Assembly (NCBI GenBank): GCA_024760905.1
Contig: CM045733.1
Coordinates: forward strand, 21,638,501 to 21,702,500
Direction: 5' to 3'
Source of the DNA: Plotosus lineatus
Lineage: Eukaryota > Chordata > Actinopteri > Siluriformes > Plotosidae
Length of the DNA: 64,000 nt
Shown here: piece by piece, positions 52,144 to 61,965 of the stretch
Layout of the letters: the number at the start of each line of letters is the position of its first letter
Numbering within the stretch: position 1 is the first letter of the stretch
Made by a program: the position numbers and the translations under genes
The notes under the pieces: generated by a model
What the model saw: only the letters and a program-made list of their open reading frames with translations
Databases searched by the model: none
Told to the model about the DNA's origin: nothing

Positions 52144-52414
52144 AACAAGATGCAGTCACTGGAGCATGTCAATGTTGCTAAAAACATGATATTAACGTCA
52201 GAGCAGTATTTCAAGTTTCAACTCTTTTTAATTGATACATTATTGACAATATACTTCCTGCAGAAATCTGAAGCTGGTGGCAATTCCTTCTTTGAGCAAC
52301 TTGGAAAGTATTTTGTCAAGAACGGATCTGAAGTATGACGGAAAGGTAATTTCCTCAGATGACATTTTTTCAGTATTGTTTGATGATGTAATCTTTTAGA
52401 AATAAGTGCCACAG

Positions 52415-52461
52415 TGGAGATGCCGGTGCTGAAACCAACTCCCCCAGCGAGCTACATCCCC
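52415..52461 (-). pseudogene. Truncated tRNA-Ala relic, U7
   Basis: Shares the 26-base internal deletion of 9063-9109 and 26206-26252. Confidence 0.6.
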
Positions 52462-52688
52462 TCCTGCTTTAAAGAAAGGAACATGTAAATGATGATTGAT
52501 GTATTGCAAGAATTTAAATATTTCAATAAACATTTAAACTTTGTCTCATTTAAATTTTTTGGACATGACATGTTTCCTCTGGAAGTGATCTGAAATCTGC
52601 TTGAAGGGTGAAAAGTTTTTACGAATAAAGACTTTAAGAGTCTTCTCCGATAATACAATCTTTCAAAGTTAAAGGCCACAACAGAGAC

Positions 52689-54560
52689 GAATGCAAACTG
52701 CAGTGGGTCAAGAATGGGGCTCACCACAAAACGGAGGAGGTCAAGGAGGAGCCTCTTCATGGTCTTCATGAGGCGGGAGGTCAGGGCGACAAGTTTGTAG
52801 TGAGTCGGTTCCTTGGCTTGTGCTGTTTTAGGAACCGGGACCACACAGGAGGTCTTCCACAGGACAGGGACCTTCTGGAGCTTGAGGCTCAGGTTGTTGA
52901 GGTGGCAGAGGACCTCACAGTGCTGATCCGCACAGGTCCTAGGCTGGGACTGATGCCATCTGGTCCTGAAGACTTCCTCTGGTTCAGTCTGGTTCAGTTC
53001 AACTGTCTCCTCACCTGGTCCGACTTGAGGGAGAGGGGGAGTGTGTGTGCGTGTGTGTGTGGGGGGGGAGGGGCTGCAGAGGGAGGGATGTGTCTGTGGG
53101 GCTGCTGCAGTCAGGTGAAGTTGGCCTGGGGAGGGGGGAGGTGTCCGCTGGGCTGGAGACCTGTGAAGAGGGGGGGAACAGAGAGGGGGACAATCAAACC
53201 TGTTGAAGTAACAGTTTAATTTGTCCGTCCATCACTGGTCACCATCAACTGTCCCTCTGACACTCTGCCCAAATCCAGACAGAGTCTTTAGTCCTCTCCA
53301 GACGTCCCGCACGTTTTTCTGGGCCAACTTCTCCTCCATCTTCTTCCCATAATCCTTCTTGGCCCACCTGATCCTCTACTGGAGCTCACGCTGATCCTTC
53401 TTCTGCTCCTCTCTATCCCTCGAGATGAAAGCCCTCTTCTTCTGGTTCAGGAGGACTATAAGCTTCGGGGTGACCCACAGGTGGTTGTTAGAGAAGCACC
53501 GTACTTTCCGTGTTGGCACAGTGCTGTCCATGCAAAAGTTCATGTAGTCCGTGATACAGTGTGTGAGGCCATCGATGTCATCTCCAAAGGAGTCACAGAA
53601 CATGTTCCAGTCTGTGGTCTGGCAACAGTCCCTCAGTCTCTCATTGATCTCCTCAGTTCACATTTTCACAGAAATTTTCTGTGCAAGTTCCTTTCGCGCC
53701 CTGATTGTTATTGAGGGAGCAGGTAGAGGAGGTTTTGATCTGAGCGTCCTAGTGGGGGGATGGGGGTGGAGGTGTAAGCATCCTTCATATGAGCATACAG
53801 CAAGTCCAGCGTCTTATTGTCTCTCGTGGTACACTGCACGTACTGCCTGAACGTCGGGAGAGAGGCGGAGAGAGAATCACAATTGAAGTCCCCGCTGATC
53901 AGATTCATTGTGCGGGGGTGACGAGTCTGCTTCTGACTGAAAGCGTGGAATATACACGCAAAACACAATCACGTGTGAAAACTCCCTCGGTAGATAATAT
54001 GGCCGTGCGCTCACCGCGAGAAGTTTCTTGTCCCGCGTGCACATATTTTCCTTCACGGGCACATTGGCCGGGTGGCATCACCATTCATTTCCATAAACCG
54101 CCAAGCCCCCTCCTTTCTTCTTTCCGCTCTCCGGCACACCCCGGTTTGCGCGCACATGTTCATTCAGCCACGTCTCCAAAAAACACATGAGGCTGCAGTC
54201 CCGGTACTCCCTGTGCTGTGGAGTCATCGCCGCCAGCTCCTTGATCTTGTTAACAATCGCGCAGACATTTCCCATGATGACAGAGAGAACATATGTCCTC
54301 TGTGTCTTTCGTCCCCCTCTGCAACCTCTCCTTTACCTCCGTACGTCCACGGGAACAACAGGCTTCTCCGCATGAAGGAAAGATGGGCCACGCAGGCCGA
54401 GGAGGGTCACATGTGTGGAAGACCTGCATTTTTCAGAGCCGCCGGTGGATGAGTTTCCTGACGCCAATCCAAAAAGTGAAAATAAAAGTGCAAAAGAAAA
54501 CAAAAACGTCGCAAAAGTGGGCTTTCCAAATGCAGAATTGCACAAGGGTTCACCCATTTT
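52689..54560 (-). mobile_element. L2-like LINE 5' half, copy G (U7)
   Basis: Long copy with leader. Endonuclease blocks [33 protein letters not shown] (canonical SGDFN) and GRSDQN, where the catalytic His of SDHN is Gln; a 40-base loss near 53945 breaks the frame. NNHLWVTPKLIVLLNQKKRAF, the linker and the RT start follow. A GT repeat has grown in the linker (53041-53062). Confidence 0.83.
53041..53075. repeat. GT/G microsatellite in L2 linker
   Basis: GTGTGTGTGCGTGTGTGTGT followed by a G run; absent from the other L2 copies, hence expanded after duplication. Confidence 0.75.
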
Positions 54561-55097
54561 GAAAAGAGAAAAAGAAACATGCCTATATACAATAGAAAAG
54601 AGAAAAAGTGGGAAAACAAGATGAAGAGCTCCTGTAACTGGCTGCAGGTCACCCAGTGCCATTTTTGTCAATTTACAAAAATTACTCTAAATTTACTCGC
54701 AATACATTTTTATCGATTGTCATGATTTACCAGGTTCAGTTTGAGTTTATGAAATATGATTGAGCAAAAAGATGAACATTGCACAGGCATTCCGGTTGTC
54801 CGATGACACCTCTTTCATGAGCTTAATGGTCTTTCAAGGCGATGTGTGGGTCGTGTTGCCGAGCAGTCTCAGGCACTGGATTTTGACTTTAGTATCTGTG
54901 GAGCTGTCCTTTCAAATCACACGAAACCAGCTTTCCCTTTCCTTTTCATGTCCAGAAACGTTTGTGAGTCTTGCCACACAAACATCCAATTAATAAGAAG
55001 AGCTTTGCCCTTCCCCACCCATCGTAGTTTTAGTGAACAAACCTCAGTGTGCTCCACTTCTTTCTCCACTCCAGGAAGACAATTCACATGTAAAAAC
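54561..55097. repeat. L2 leader edge and spacer N, U7
   Basis: As 36736-37291, including the 77-codon chance frame at 54760-54993. No gene recognised. Confidence 0.5.
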
Positions 55098-55888
55098 TAT
55101 AGTGTTGTGCAAATGGTTTTCCCCTGACAAATATCTGACTTTTTTTGCACGTTGGTCACTGTCCCCCATTTCAGATCAAGCAAACCGCAATATTATAAAA
55201 AGATAAAATACAAGTAAACACAGAATGCAGTTTTCATATCCAATTGCATTTATTGGGATGGGGGGGCATCTGAACCTACAGGGGCTCGTGTGAATCAGTA
55301 ATTTCCTTCTCAATGTACTCGCTGGTTAAACCCCCTTTTGCAGCAATAACTGCAGTCACACGTTTGCGATAAGAAGCGATGGCCCACTCGTCTCTGCAGA
55401 ATTGTTTACGATCAACCAGATTGGATGGGTTTCAGGCATGAACAGCCTTTTTAAAGTCATGCCACAGAATTTCAATAGGGTTCAGGTCGAGACTTTGACT
55501 AAGCCGCTCCAAAATTATCATTTTGTTCTTTTTTAGCCGTTCAGAAGTGGACTTGCTGGTGTGCTTTGGATCATTGTCTTCCTGCAGAACCCAGGAGCAC
55601 TTTAGCTTGAGATCTCAAACTGATTGACAAACATTATTTGCCAGAATTTCTTGGTAGCGAGCAGAATTCATGGTTTCATCAATAGTGACAAGTCACCCAG
55701 TTCGTGTTGGCACAATATTCTTTTTATCAAATGTGTTGTTCCTTTTGAACCGGATGTAACGGGATACATTTCTCCCAAAATGTTCAACTTTAGTTTCATC
55801 AGTCCAGAGGACATTTTCCCAAAAGCTTTGGGAATGATCAAGATAATTTCTGGCAAACTTCAGTCGCCTGTGCACACACCGCTTCTAA
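55098..55888 (-). mobile_element. Tc1-like remnant, U7
   Basis: Terminal repeat plus transposase C-terminal half, as U1. Losses near 55380 (AGTCTTTCATATCAC block) and near 55703 (shared with U5). Inactive. Confidence 0.8.
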
Positions 55889-56373
55889 ATTGACCATGCT
55901 GCTTGGTGACGATGGGACCATTTGTTTAATTTGAATTTTGTTTGAGCTTTAAGCTGTGAGTATTATTTTGCATTGCCTTGTTTATATTATTAAATTGTAT
56001 ATAGTTGATGTCGTGGTCTGTCGTGCTTTACTGGTTTCACGGGGCAATTTACTTCTTAATTCCAAATGTAAAATTATCGAGATGTTTATAAAATGTTGTG
56101 AAGAAAATATTTTGAAAAGTTGTACTTAAACTGAAAACTTAGTGATTGTGATCTCAAAAAGAAAGTATTTTCTCTTGAAAACCTTCTTCTTTCCTGACAG
56201 CAAGGGGAGTGTTACATGGATTTGCTTTATTCTTTATTCTGACTGGGCACAATTCCACTCTGTTTGCGTACAAAATTGCACTCATGGACCTCTGGGTCGA
56301 CCTCCCTGTTTGTGAATAGAGTAGGCATGACCTAGTTTGAGTAATGGTAGACATGTGGGGAAATTTCAGGACG

Positions 56374-56383
56374 CTATATAAGG
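56374..56383 (+). promoter_or_regulatory. TATA-like motif before the exon-like frame
   Basis: CTATATAAGG about 50 bases before the position of the shared Met of the exon-like frame. Only the U7 copy has a good TATA; U3, U6 and U8 read GAGATAAGG, CTCTAAAGG and CTCTAAGGG. No other core promoter element is evident, so this is a weak call. Confidence 0.25.
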
Positions 56384-56433
56384 GCAGAGGTGGCCGAGAG
56401 AAAGGAACACTGAGGGACCACTCCCTTCCGGTC

Positions 56434-56541
56434 ATGCCTGTTGTTCATAAAGCGGTGCAATTTTTAAACCCAATGGCGTCTTATCTGCATGAGGCAACAA
56501 TTTTTCATCACTTTCTTCGGGAATTTCAGAAAGGTATCTGA
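56434..56541 (+). other. Exon-like open frame, U7 (start lost)
   Basis: The shared ATG has become CTG at 56409-56411; the frame stays open from the next Met (MPVVHKAVQFLNPMASYL...) to the same stop after CAGAAAG|GTATCT. Confidence 0.25.
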
Positions 56542-57061
56542 AGAGGAAAAACTCTTTATTGCTGGACTCAGTTAGGAGATTCTCATTCTCAGCATTCTCT
56601 GGAAGAGGCGTTTTTCCAAATATGGCACTTTTTCAAAGGATCTGAGACCTACTCTGAGAACTGCGATGTAACCGCATATCTCAGGGAAAAATCACTGGAA
56701 CTGTTCACAGATTACATCTGATAAAGGATTCTTCATGACAGTTCCGGTATCAAGGAATCAGGTCAGATTACATTTAGGGTAACTCTAGAATGCTGTGTGA
56801 TTGTGTTGATTCAGTCACACGTGTTTTTTTTTTAAATACAAAAAACAAAACACTGATATCTTTACTTCCTCAGACATCTCAGCCAGTGTTGTGAAATCGA
56901 ATATTTTGTCTCTGTTACGTCATCCTAACGCTGTTCACGTTTGACTTCGGATTATTTTTATTATTAAGTATAGTAACAACTTGCAGTACATTAATAATCA
57001 AAGGAGCAAACTGTCTGCATACTTATAACGACCACAATAGATTATCATAAGGATCTTTGAT

Positions 57062-57450
57062 CATGCCCTGATTACAAGCGGCTAAAATGAGCTTCCTTTG
57101 CTGGCTGGCATGGCTCTCCTTTAGAGATAGGGTGAGACACTTTGTCCTTTGGAAGGATCTTGCCTGTCCACATTGAGAGGAGCCATATTCGGTGGTTCAG
57201 GCATCTCGTTCGACTGCTTCCAGAACATCTCCCTGCTGTGGTGTTTCAGGCACATCCAGCCAGAAAGAGACCCCAGGATCGATCCACAAGAACATGGAAG
57301 GATTATGTCTCATGGCTGGTCTGAGAACGCCTTGGTGTTCTCTTGGAAGAGCTGAAGGAAATGGCTTGGGAGAGGGACATCTGGACCTCATTGCTTCGGC
57401 TGCTGCCCCTGTGAACTGACCCCAGATTCAGGGAGGAAGATGATGATAAC
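57062..57450 (+). mobile_element. LINE ORF2 3'-end fragment, U7
   Basis: C-terminal block readable as HIERSHIRWFRHLVRLL and TRTWKDYVSWLV in one frame (57142-57324), the longest continuous stretch among the seven copies. Confidence 0.77.
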
Positions 57451-57598
57451 ACTGGGTGAAATTTGCATTGTCCTGACATGACAAACATGTTTTCTTCAGA
57501 AATTATTTGAAATCCGAAGCAAGAGTAGAAGCCTTATGCTAATAATGACTCCATCAGTCTTACTCATCAAAGTTCTCTTTTGAAATTAAGAACCACAG

Positions 57599-57670
57599 TG
57601 GAGATGCCAGGAATTGAACCCGGGACCTCATACATGCACAGCATGCGCTCTACCACTGAGCTACATCCCC
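57599..57670 (-). tRNA. tRNA-Ala(TGC), slot a, U7, damaged
   Basis: 72-nt cloverleaf with TGC, but the anticodon loop is TGTGCAT: the nearly universal U33 before the anticodon is G. A second change sits in the T loop (TTCAATT). U33 is needed for the anticodon turn, so this copy is probably not functional. Confidence 0.8.
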
Positions 57671-58003
57671 ACCTAAAGTAAAACTAGCGACATGGAAATG
57701 TTGTCTAATCAACATGTCATTTTCCTTTGGAAATCTGAGAGATGGGTTCAAAGTTTTTCTCATAATCACTTCAAAAGTATTTTTTGATGGTGTAGTTTTC
57801 CACATTTAAATGGCATACCGGAGACAGTGGGGATTGGACCTCGGGCCTTTTCCATGCAGTAAGTCCTGTCGTCAGTGCGACAGATTGATAAAAGTATTCT
57901 ATCTATGTCATCAATGAATGGAAAAAGAGAAATTTGCATTGAGAGTGTGATGTTGATATATCATTCTCTGAAATACAAAAGAATGTCAGCCACAACACAG
58001 TGA
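57671..58003. repeat. tRNA 5'-flank spacer, U8
   Basis: Unit DNA close to 40157-40476; weak tRNA-like stretch near 57815-57870. Nothing else seen. Confidence 0.5.
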
Positions 58004-58075
58004 GGGGATGGAGCTCAGTGGTAGAATGTATGCTTTGCATGTGTGAGGTCTTGGGTCCAAACCCTGGCATCTCAA
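58004..58075 (+). pseudogene. tRNA-Ala relic, plus strand, U8
   Basis: Counterpart of 6921-6992 with loop TTTGCAT retained (GCTTTGCATGTGTGAGG); T arm damaged (GGTCCAAACCC). Confidence 0.72.
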
Positions 58076-58464
58076 TAGTGGAATATTTTCAAATATGCAT
58101 TATAATGTTTAAATTTTCTTATTTCAAGAATTATGATTGTATTTCATAATTGTATATAACATAAAATGTAATGAACAGAAAATGAAATTCTGAAATAGAA
58201 AAAATAAAATTGTGCTGTTTTTCATCCAGAAAAAAAAAGTCACATTGTTTCATGACTGTGTCAGTTCCCTGTGAGTGTGCCTGATGTCAGTGAAATAGTG
58301 AAACTTTTTTGGGTGTCAGTGGTCTTTCTTTTTTGTTTGTATTTAAACAACATTTTTATTGAATCAATAATCAGACATCCACAAATCTCAAGATGTAACA
58401 TACGTATACAGACATGAAGAGTATTTTATTTTTTAAAAAAACATCCTTGACACAAAGATGTATA
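58076..58464. repeat. AT-rich array spacer, U8, deleted
   Basis: Short version; a deletion at about 58440-58465 removes the end of the spacer and the head of the SINE. Confidence 0.5.
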
Positions 58465-58633
58465 TGTGTGAGCAATGTAAAAGAACCATTCTTGACTTTT
58501 GATTTCATGTTTCCGCCCAGCAATGGCCTGGTGTGCTGTCCAGGGTGTTCTCTGCCCTTGTCGAGAGTTTGCTGGGATGAGCACCAGCCTCCCCATGACC
58601 CTAATTAGAATTAAAAGGTGAAAGAAAATGAAC
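58465..58633 (+). mobile_element. tRNA-derived SINE, 3' part only, U8
   Basis: Only the second half of the array SINE (from GTGTGAGCAATGTAAAAGAACC to GAAAATGAACAG). tRNA head lost. Confidence 0.78.
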
Positions 58634-58859
58634 AGAGCTAATTGCGAACATAAATAACTGTAGTTTGATTTTGTTGCTTTCTCTGAGATGCTAAACAGAT
58701 TTTGATGTTGTGATAAATACTGTACTCTGAGATGCAAAATTCTGAGAGGAGAAACCAAAACAAAGGACTCCAAACAAAAGACAGACAAAACATGCACTCG
58801 CACAGTCCATAATCTCTATTTGTTAAGCACTCGGGAAAGATAAACTTTCTGTGATGTTT

Positions 58860-58931
58860 AGCCAGATTCTCAGATTAAACCCACGACCTCATGCATGCAA
58901 AGCACACAGTCGACCACAAAGCTTCGTCCCC
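58860..58931 (-). pseudogene. tRNA-Ala relic, minus strand, U8
   Basis: Counterpart of 8492-8563. Confidence 0.65.
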
Positions 58932-59079
58932 ACCTTCCAGATTGACTGGAACAATATTTTTTGTCAATGTTGATGAAAACATGTCAATGATTAAACTATT
59001 TCCATTGAATTAAAACTTGATTAACAAAGCACATTGTGCTTGATTGAGAAATTCAGAACTAGAATTTCTAATGAGGTAT

Positions 59080-59151
59080 TGGAGATGCCAGGGATTGAAC
59101 CCGGGACCTCATACATGCAAAGCATGCGCTCTACCACTGAGCTACATCCCC
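59080..59151 (-). tRNA. tRNA-Ala(TGC), slot b, U8
   Basis: Sequence identical to 6051-6122 although in slot b and with slot b flanks (CCAACAAGATGCAGTCACTGG to the right). Full cloverleaf, G3:U70. Confidence 0.92.
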
Positions 59152-59421
59152 AACAAGATGCAGTCACTGGAGCATGTCAATGTTGCTAAAAACATGATAT
59201 TACAGTCACAGCAGGATATCAAGTTTCAACTCTGTTGAATTGATACGTTATTGACAATATACTTCCTGCAGAAATCTGAAGCTGGTGGCAATTCCTTCTC
59301 TGAGCAACTTGGAAAGTATTTTGTCAAGAACGGATCTGAAGTATGACGGAAAGGTAATTTCCTCAGATGACATTTTTCAGTATTGTTTGATAATGTATTC
59401 TTTTAGAAATAAGTGCCACAG

Positions 59422-59440
59422 TGGAGTTGCCGGGGCTGAA
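59422..59440 (-). pseudogene. tRNA-Ala relic stub, U8
   Basis: Only the acceptor/T-arm end of the relic remains (GGAGTTGCCGGGGCTGAA), cut by the deletion that removed most of the L2 block of U8. Confidence 0.5.
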
Positions 59441-59451
59441 TTTTTGCGTGG

Positions 59452-59927
59452 ACAGAATTCATGGTTCCATCAATAGTGACAACTCACCCAGTTCCTGAAG
59501 CAGCAAAGCAGGTGACCCACGGGTGGTTGTTGGAGAAGCACCGTACCCTCCGTGTTGGCACAGTGCTGTCCATGCAAAAGTTTATGTAGTCCTTGAGATC
59601 GCGAACTGATTGACAAAGATTATTTGCCAGAATTTCTTGGTCGCCTGCAGAATTCATGGTTCCATCAATAGTGACAACTCACCCAGTTCCTGAAGCAGCA
59701 AAGCAGGCGCAGATCATCACACTTCCACCACCATGTTGGCACAATGTTCTTTTTATCAAATGTGTTGTTCCTTTTGCACCGGATGTAACGGGATACATTT
59801 CTCCCAAAATGTTCAACTTTAGTTTCATCAGTCCAGAGGACATTTTCCCAAAAGCTTTGGGAATGATCAAGATCATTTCTGGCAAACTTCAGTCACCAGT
59901 GCGCACGCCGCTTCTAAATTGACCATG
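59452..59927 (-). mobile_element. Tc1-L2-Tc1 patchwork, U8
   Basis: Tc1 piece (59452-59510), then an L2 piece of 83 bases (59511-59593, the NNHPWVTPELK region), then Tc1 (59594-59927). The first Tc1 piece repeats 59648-59706 almost exactly. The L2-to-Tc1 joint equals that of U6 at 48016. The extra Tc1 piece on the left suggests a tandem duplication of about 195 bases with its left end deleted. Confidence 0.75.
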
Positions 59928-61115
59928 CTGCAGGTTCTTGGTGACTGAGCTTTAAGCTGTGAGTATTATTTTGCATTGCCTTGTTTATATTATTAAATTG
60001 CATATAGTTGATGTCGTGGTCTGTCGTGCTTTACTGGTTTCACGGGGCAATTTACTTCTTAATTCCAAACGTAACATTATCGAGATTTTTATAAAATGTT
60101 ATCAACAAATTTTTTTGAAAAGTTGTACTTAAACTGAAAACTTAGTGATTGTGATCTCAAAAAGAAAGTATTTTTTCTTGAAATCCTTCTTCTTTTCTGA
60201 CAGCAAGGGGAGTGTTACATGGATTTGCTTTATTCTTTATTCTGACTGGGCACAATTCCACTCTGTTTGCGTACAAAATTACATTCGTGGACCTTTGGGT
60301 CGACCTCCCTGTTTGTGAATAGAGTAGGCATGACCTAGTTTGAGTAATGCTAGACATGTGGGGAAATTACAGGAGGCTCTCTAAGGGCAGAGGTAACCTA
60401 GAGAAGGGAACAATGAGGGACCACGCCCTTCCGGTCATGCCTGTTGTTCATAAAGCGGTGCAATTTTTAAACCCGATGGTATCTTATCTGCATGAGGCAA
60501 CAATTTCTCATCACTTTCTTCAGAAATTTCAGAAATGTCTCTGAAGAGGAAAGACTCTTTATTGCTGGACTCAGTTAGGAGATTCTTATTCTCAGCACCC
60601 CCTGGAAGAGGCATTTTCCAAATATGGCACTTTTGCAAAGGATCTGAGACCTACTCTGAGAACTGCGATGTAACCGCATATCTCAGGGAAAAATCACTGG
60701 AACTGTTCACAGATTATCTCTGATAAAGGATTCTTCATGACAGTTCCGGTATCAAGGAATCTGGTCAGATTACATTTCGGGTAACTATAGAACGCTGTGT
60801 GATTGTGTTGATTCGGTCACACGTGTTTGTTTAAAACAAACAAAAAACCCCAAAACACTGATATATTTACTTTCTCAGACATCTCAGCCAGTGTTGTGAA
60901 ATCTAATGTTTTGTCTCTGTTACGAAGACCGTGATACAGTGTGTGAGGCCATCGATGTCATCACCAAAGGAGTCAATCGCTGTTTACGATTGTTTGACTT
61001 CGTATTATTTTTATTATTAAGTATAGTAACAACTTGCAGTACATTTAATAATCGACGAGGATACTGTCTACATACTTATAACGACCACAATAGATTATCA
61101 TAAGGATCTTTGATC
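59928..61115. repeat. Array spacer O/P, U8
   Basis: Long spacer resembling U6, with the exon-like frame at 60413-60544 and the L2 snippet at 60928-60975 (GATACAGTGTGTGAGGCCAT and on). Nothing else recognised. Confidence 0.55.
60413..60544 (+). other. Exon-like 43-codon open frame, U8
   Basis: MRDHALPVMPVVHKAVQF... nearly the same as U6, ending with a Leu in place of Ile before the same stop. Confidence 0.3.
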
Positions 61116-61506
61116 ATGCCCTGGTTACAAGCAGCGAAAATGAGCTTCCTTTGCTGGCTGGCATGGCTCTCCTTTAGAGATAGGGTGAGACACTTTGTCC
61201 TTTGGAAGGATCTTGCCTGTCCACATTGAGAGGAGCCATATAAGGTGGTTCAGGCATCTCGTTCGACTGCTTCCAGAACATCTCCCTGCTGTGGTGTTTC
61301 AGGCACATCCAGCCAGAAAGAGACCCCAGGATCGATCCACAAGAACATGCAGGAGGGATTATGTCTCATGACTGGTCTGAGAATGCTTTGCTCTCCTCCT
61401 GGAAGAGCTGAAGGAAATGGCCGGCGAGAGGGACATCTGCACCTCATTGCTTCGGCTGCTGCCCCTGTGACCTGACCCCTGATTAAGGGAGGAAGATGAT
61501 GCTAAC
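61116..61506 (+). mobile_element. LINE ORF2 3'-end fragment, U8
   Basis: As in U7 at its left side, but the right part (CAGGAGGGATTATG, CTGATTAAGGGAGG) is like U1 and U3. Frames broken. Confidence 0.75.
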
Positions 61507-61664
61507 ACTGGGTTAAATTTGCATTGTCCTGACATGACAAACATGTTTCCTGAAGTTTTTGTATTTGAGTATTTGAAATCCAAAGGAAGAGTAGAAGCCT
61601 TATGCTAATAAAGATTCCATCAATAGTACTCATCAATCTAATCTTTTGAAATTAAGGACCATGA

Positions 61665-61736
61665 TGGAGATGCCAGGGATTGAACCCAGGACCTCATACA
61701 TGCAAAGCATGCGCTCTACCACTGAGCTACATCCCC
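61665..61736 (-). tRNA. tRNA-Ala(TGC), slot a, U8
   Basis: 72-nt cloverleaf with one T-stem change (CTGGG, adding a G-U pair), same as at 34336. Anticodon TGC, G3:U70, boxes intact. Last tRNA of the array before the retrovirus-like insertion. Confidence 0.9.
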
Positions 61737-61965
61737 CACCTAAATAAAAACTAGGGACATGTAAATGTTGATTAATACAGGGCATTAATTTAAAAGTTTT
61801 AATTCAAAGATAAACTCTGTTTAAATTAAATTTAATCAACATGTCATTCTCCTTTGGAAATCTGAGAGATGGGTTAAAAGTTTTTCTTTATAATCACTTC
61901 AGAAGTATTTTTTGATGGTGTAGTTTTCCACATTTAAATTGCATACCAGAGACAGTGGGGACCAT

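Larger units (their letters stand above)
55889..57061. repeat. Array spacer O/P, U7
   Basis: Long spacer with exon-like frame and TATA motif (separate entries). The L2 snippet is absent. No other feature recognised. Confidence 0.55.

Noticed and set aside
6051..61736. Regularly repeated short conserved sequences could suggest a CRISPR array.
   Set aside because: The repeats are 72-nt tRNA-Ala genes kilobases apart within eukaryotic repeat DNA; no short spacers and no cas genes.
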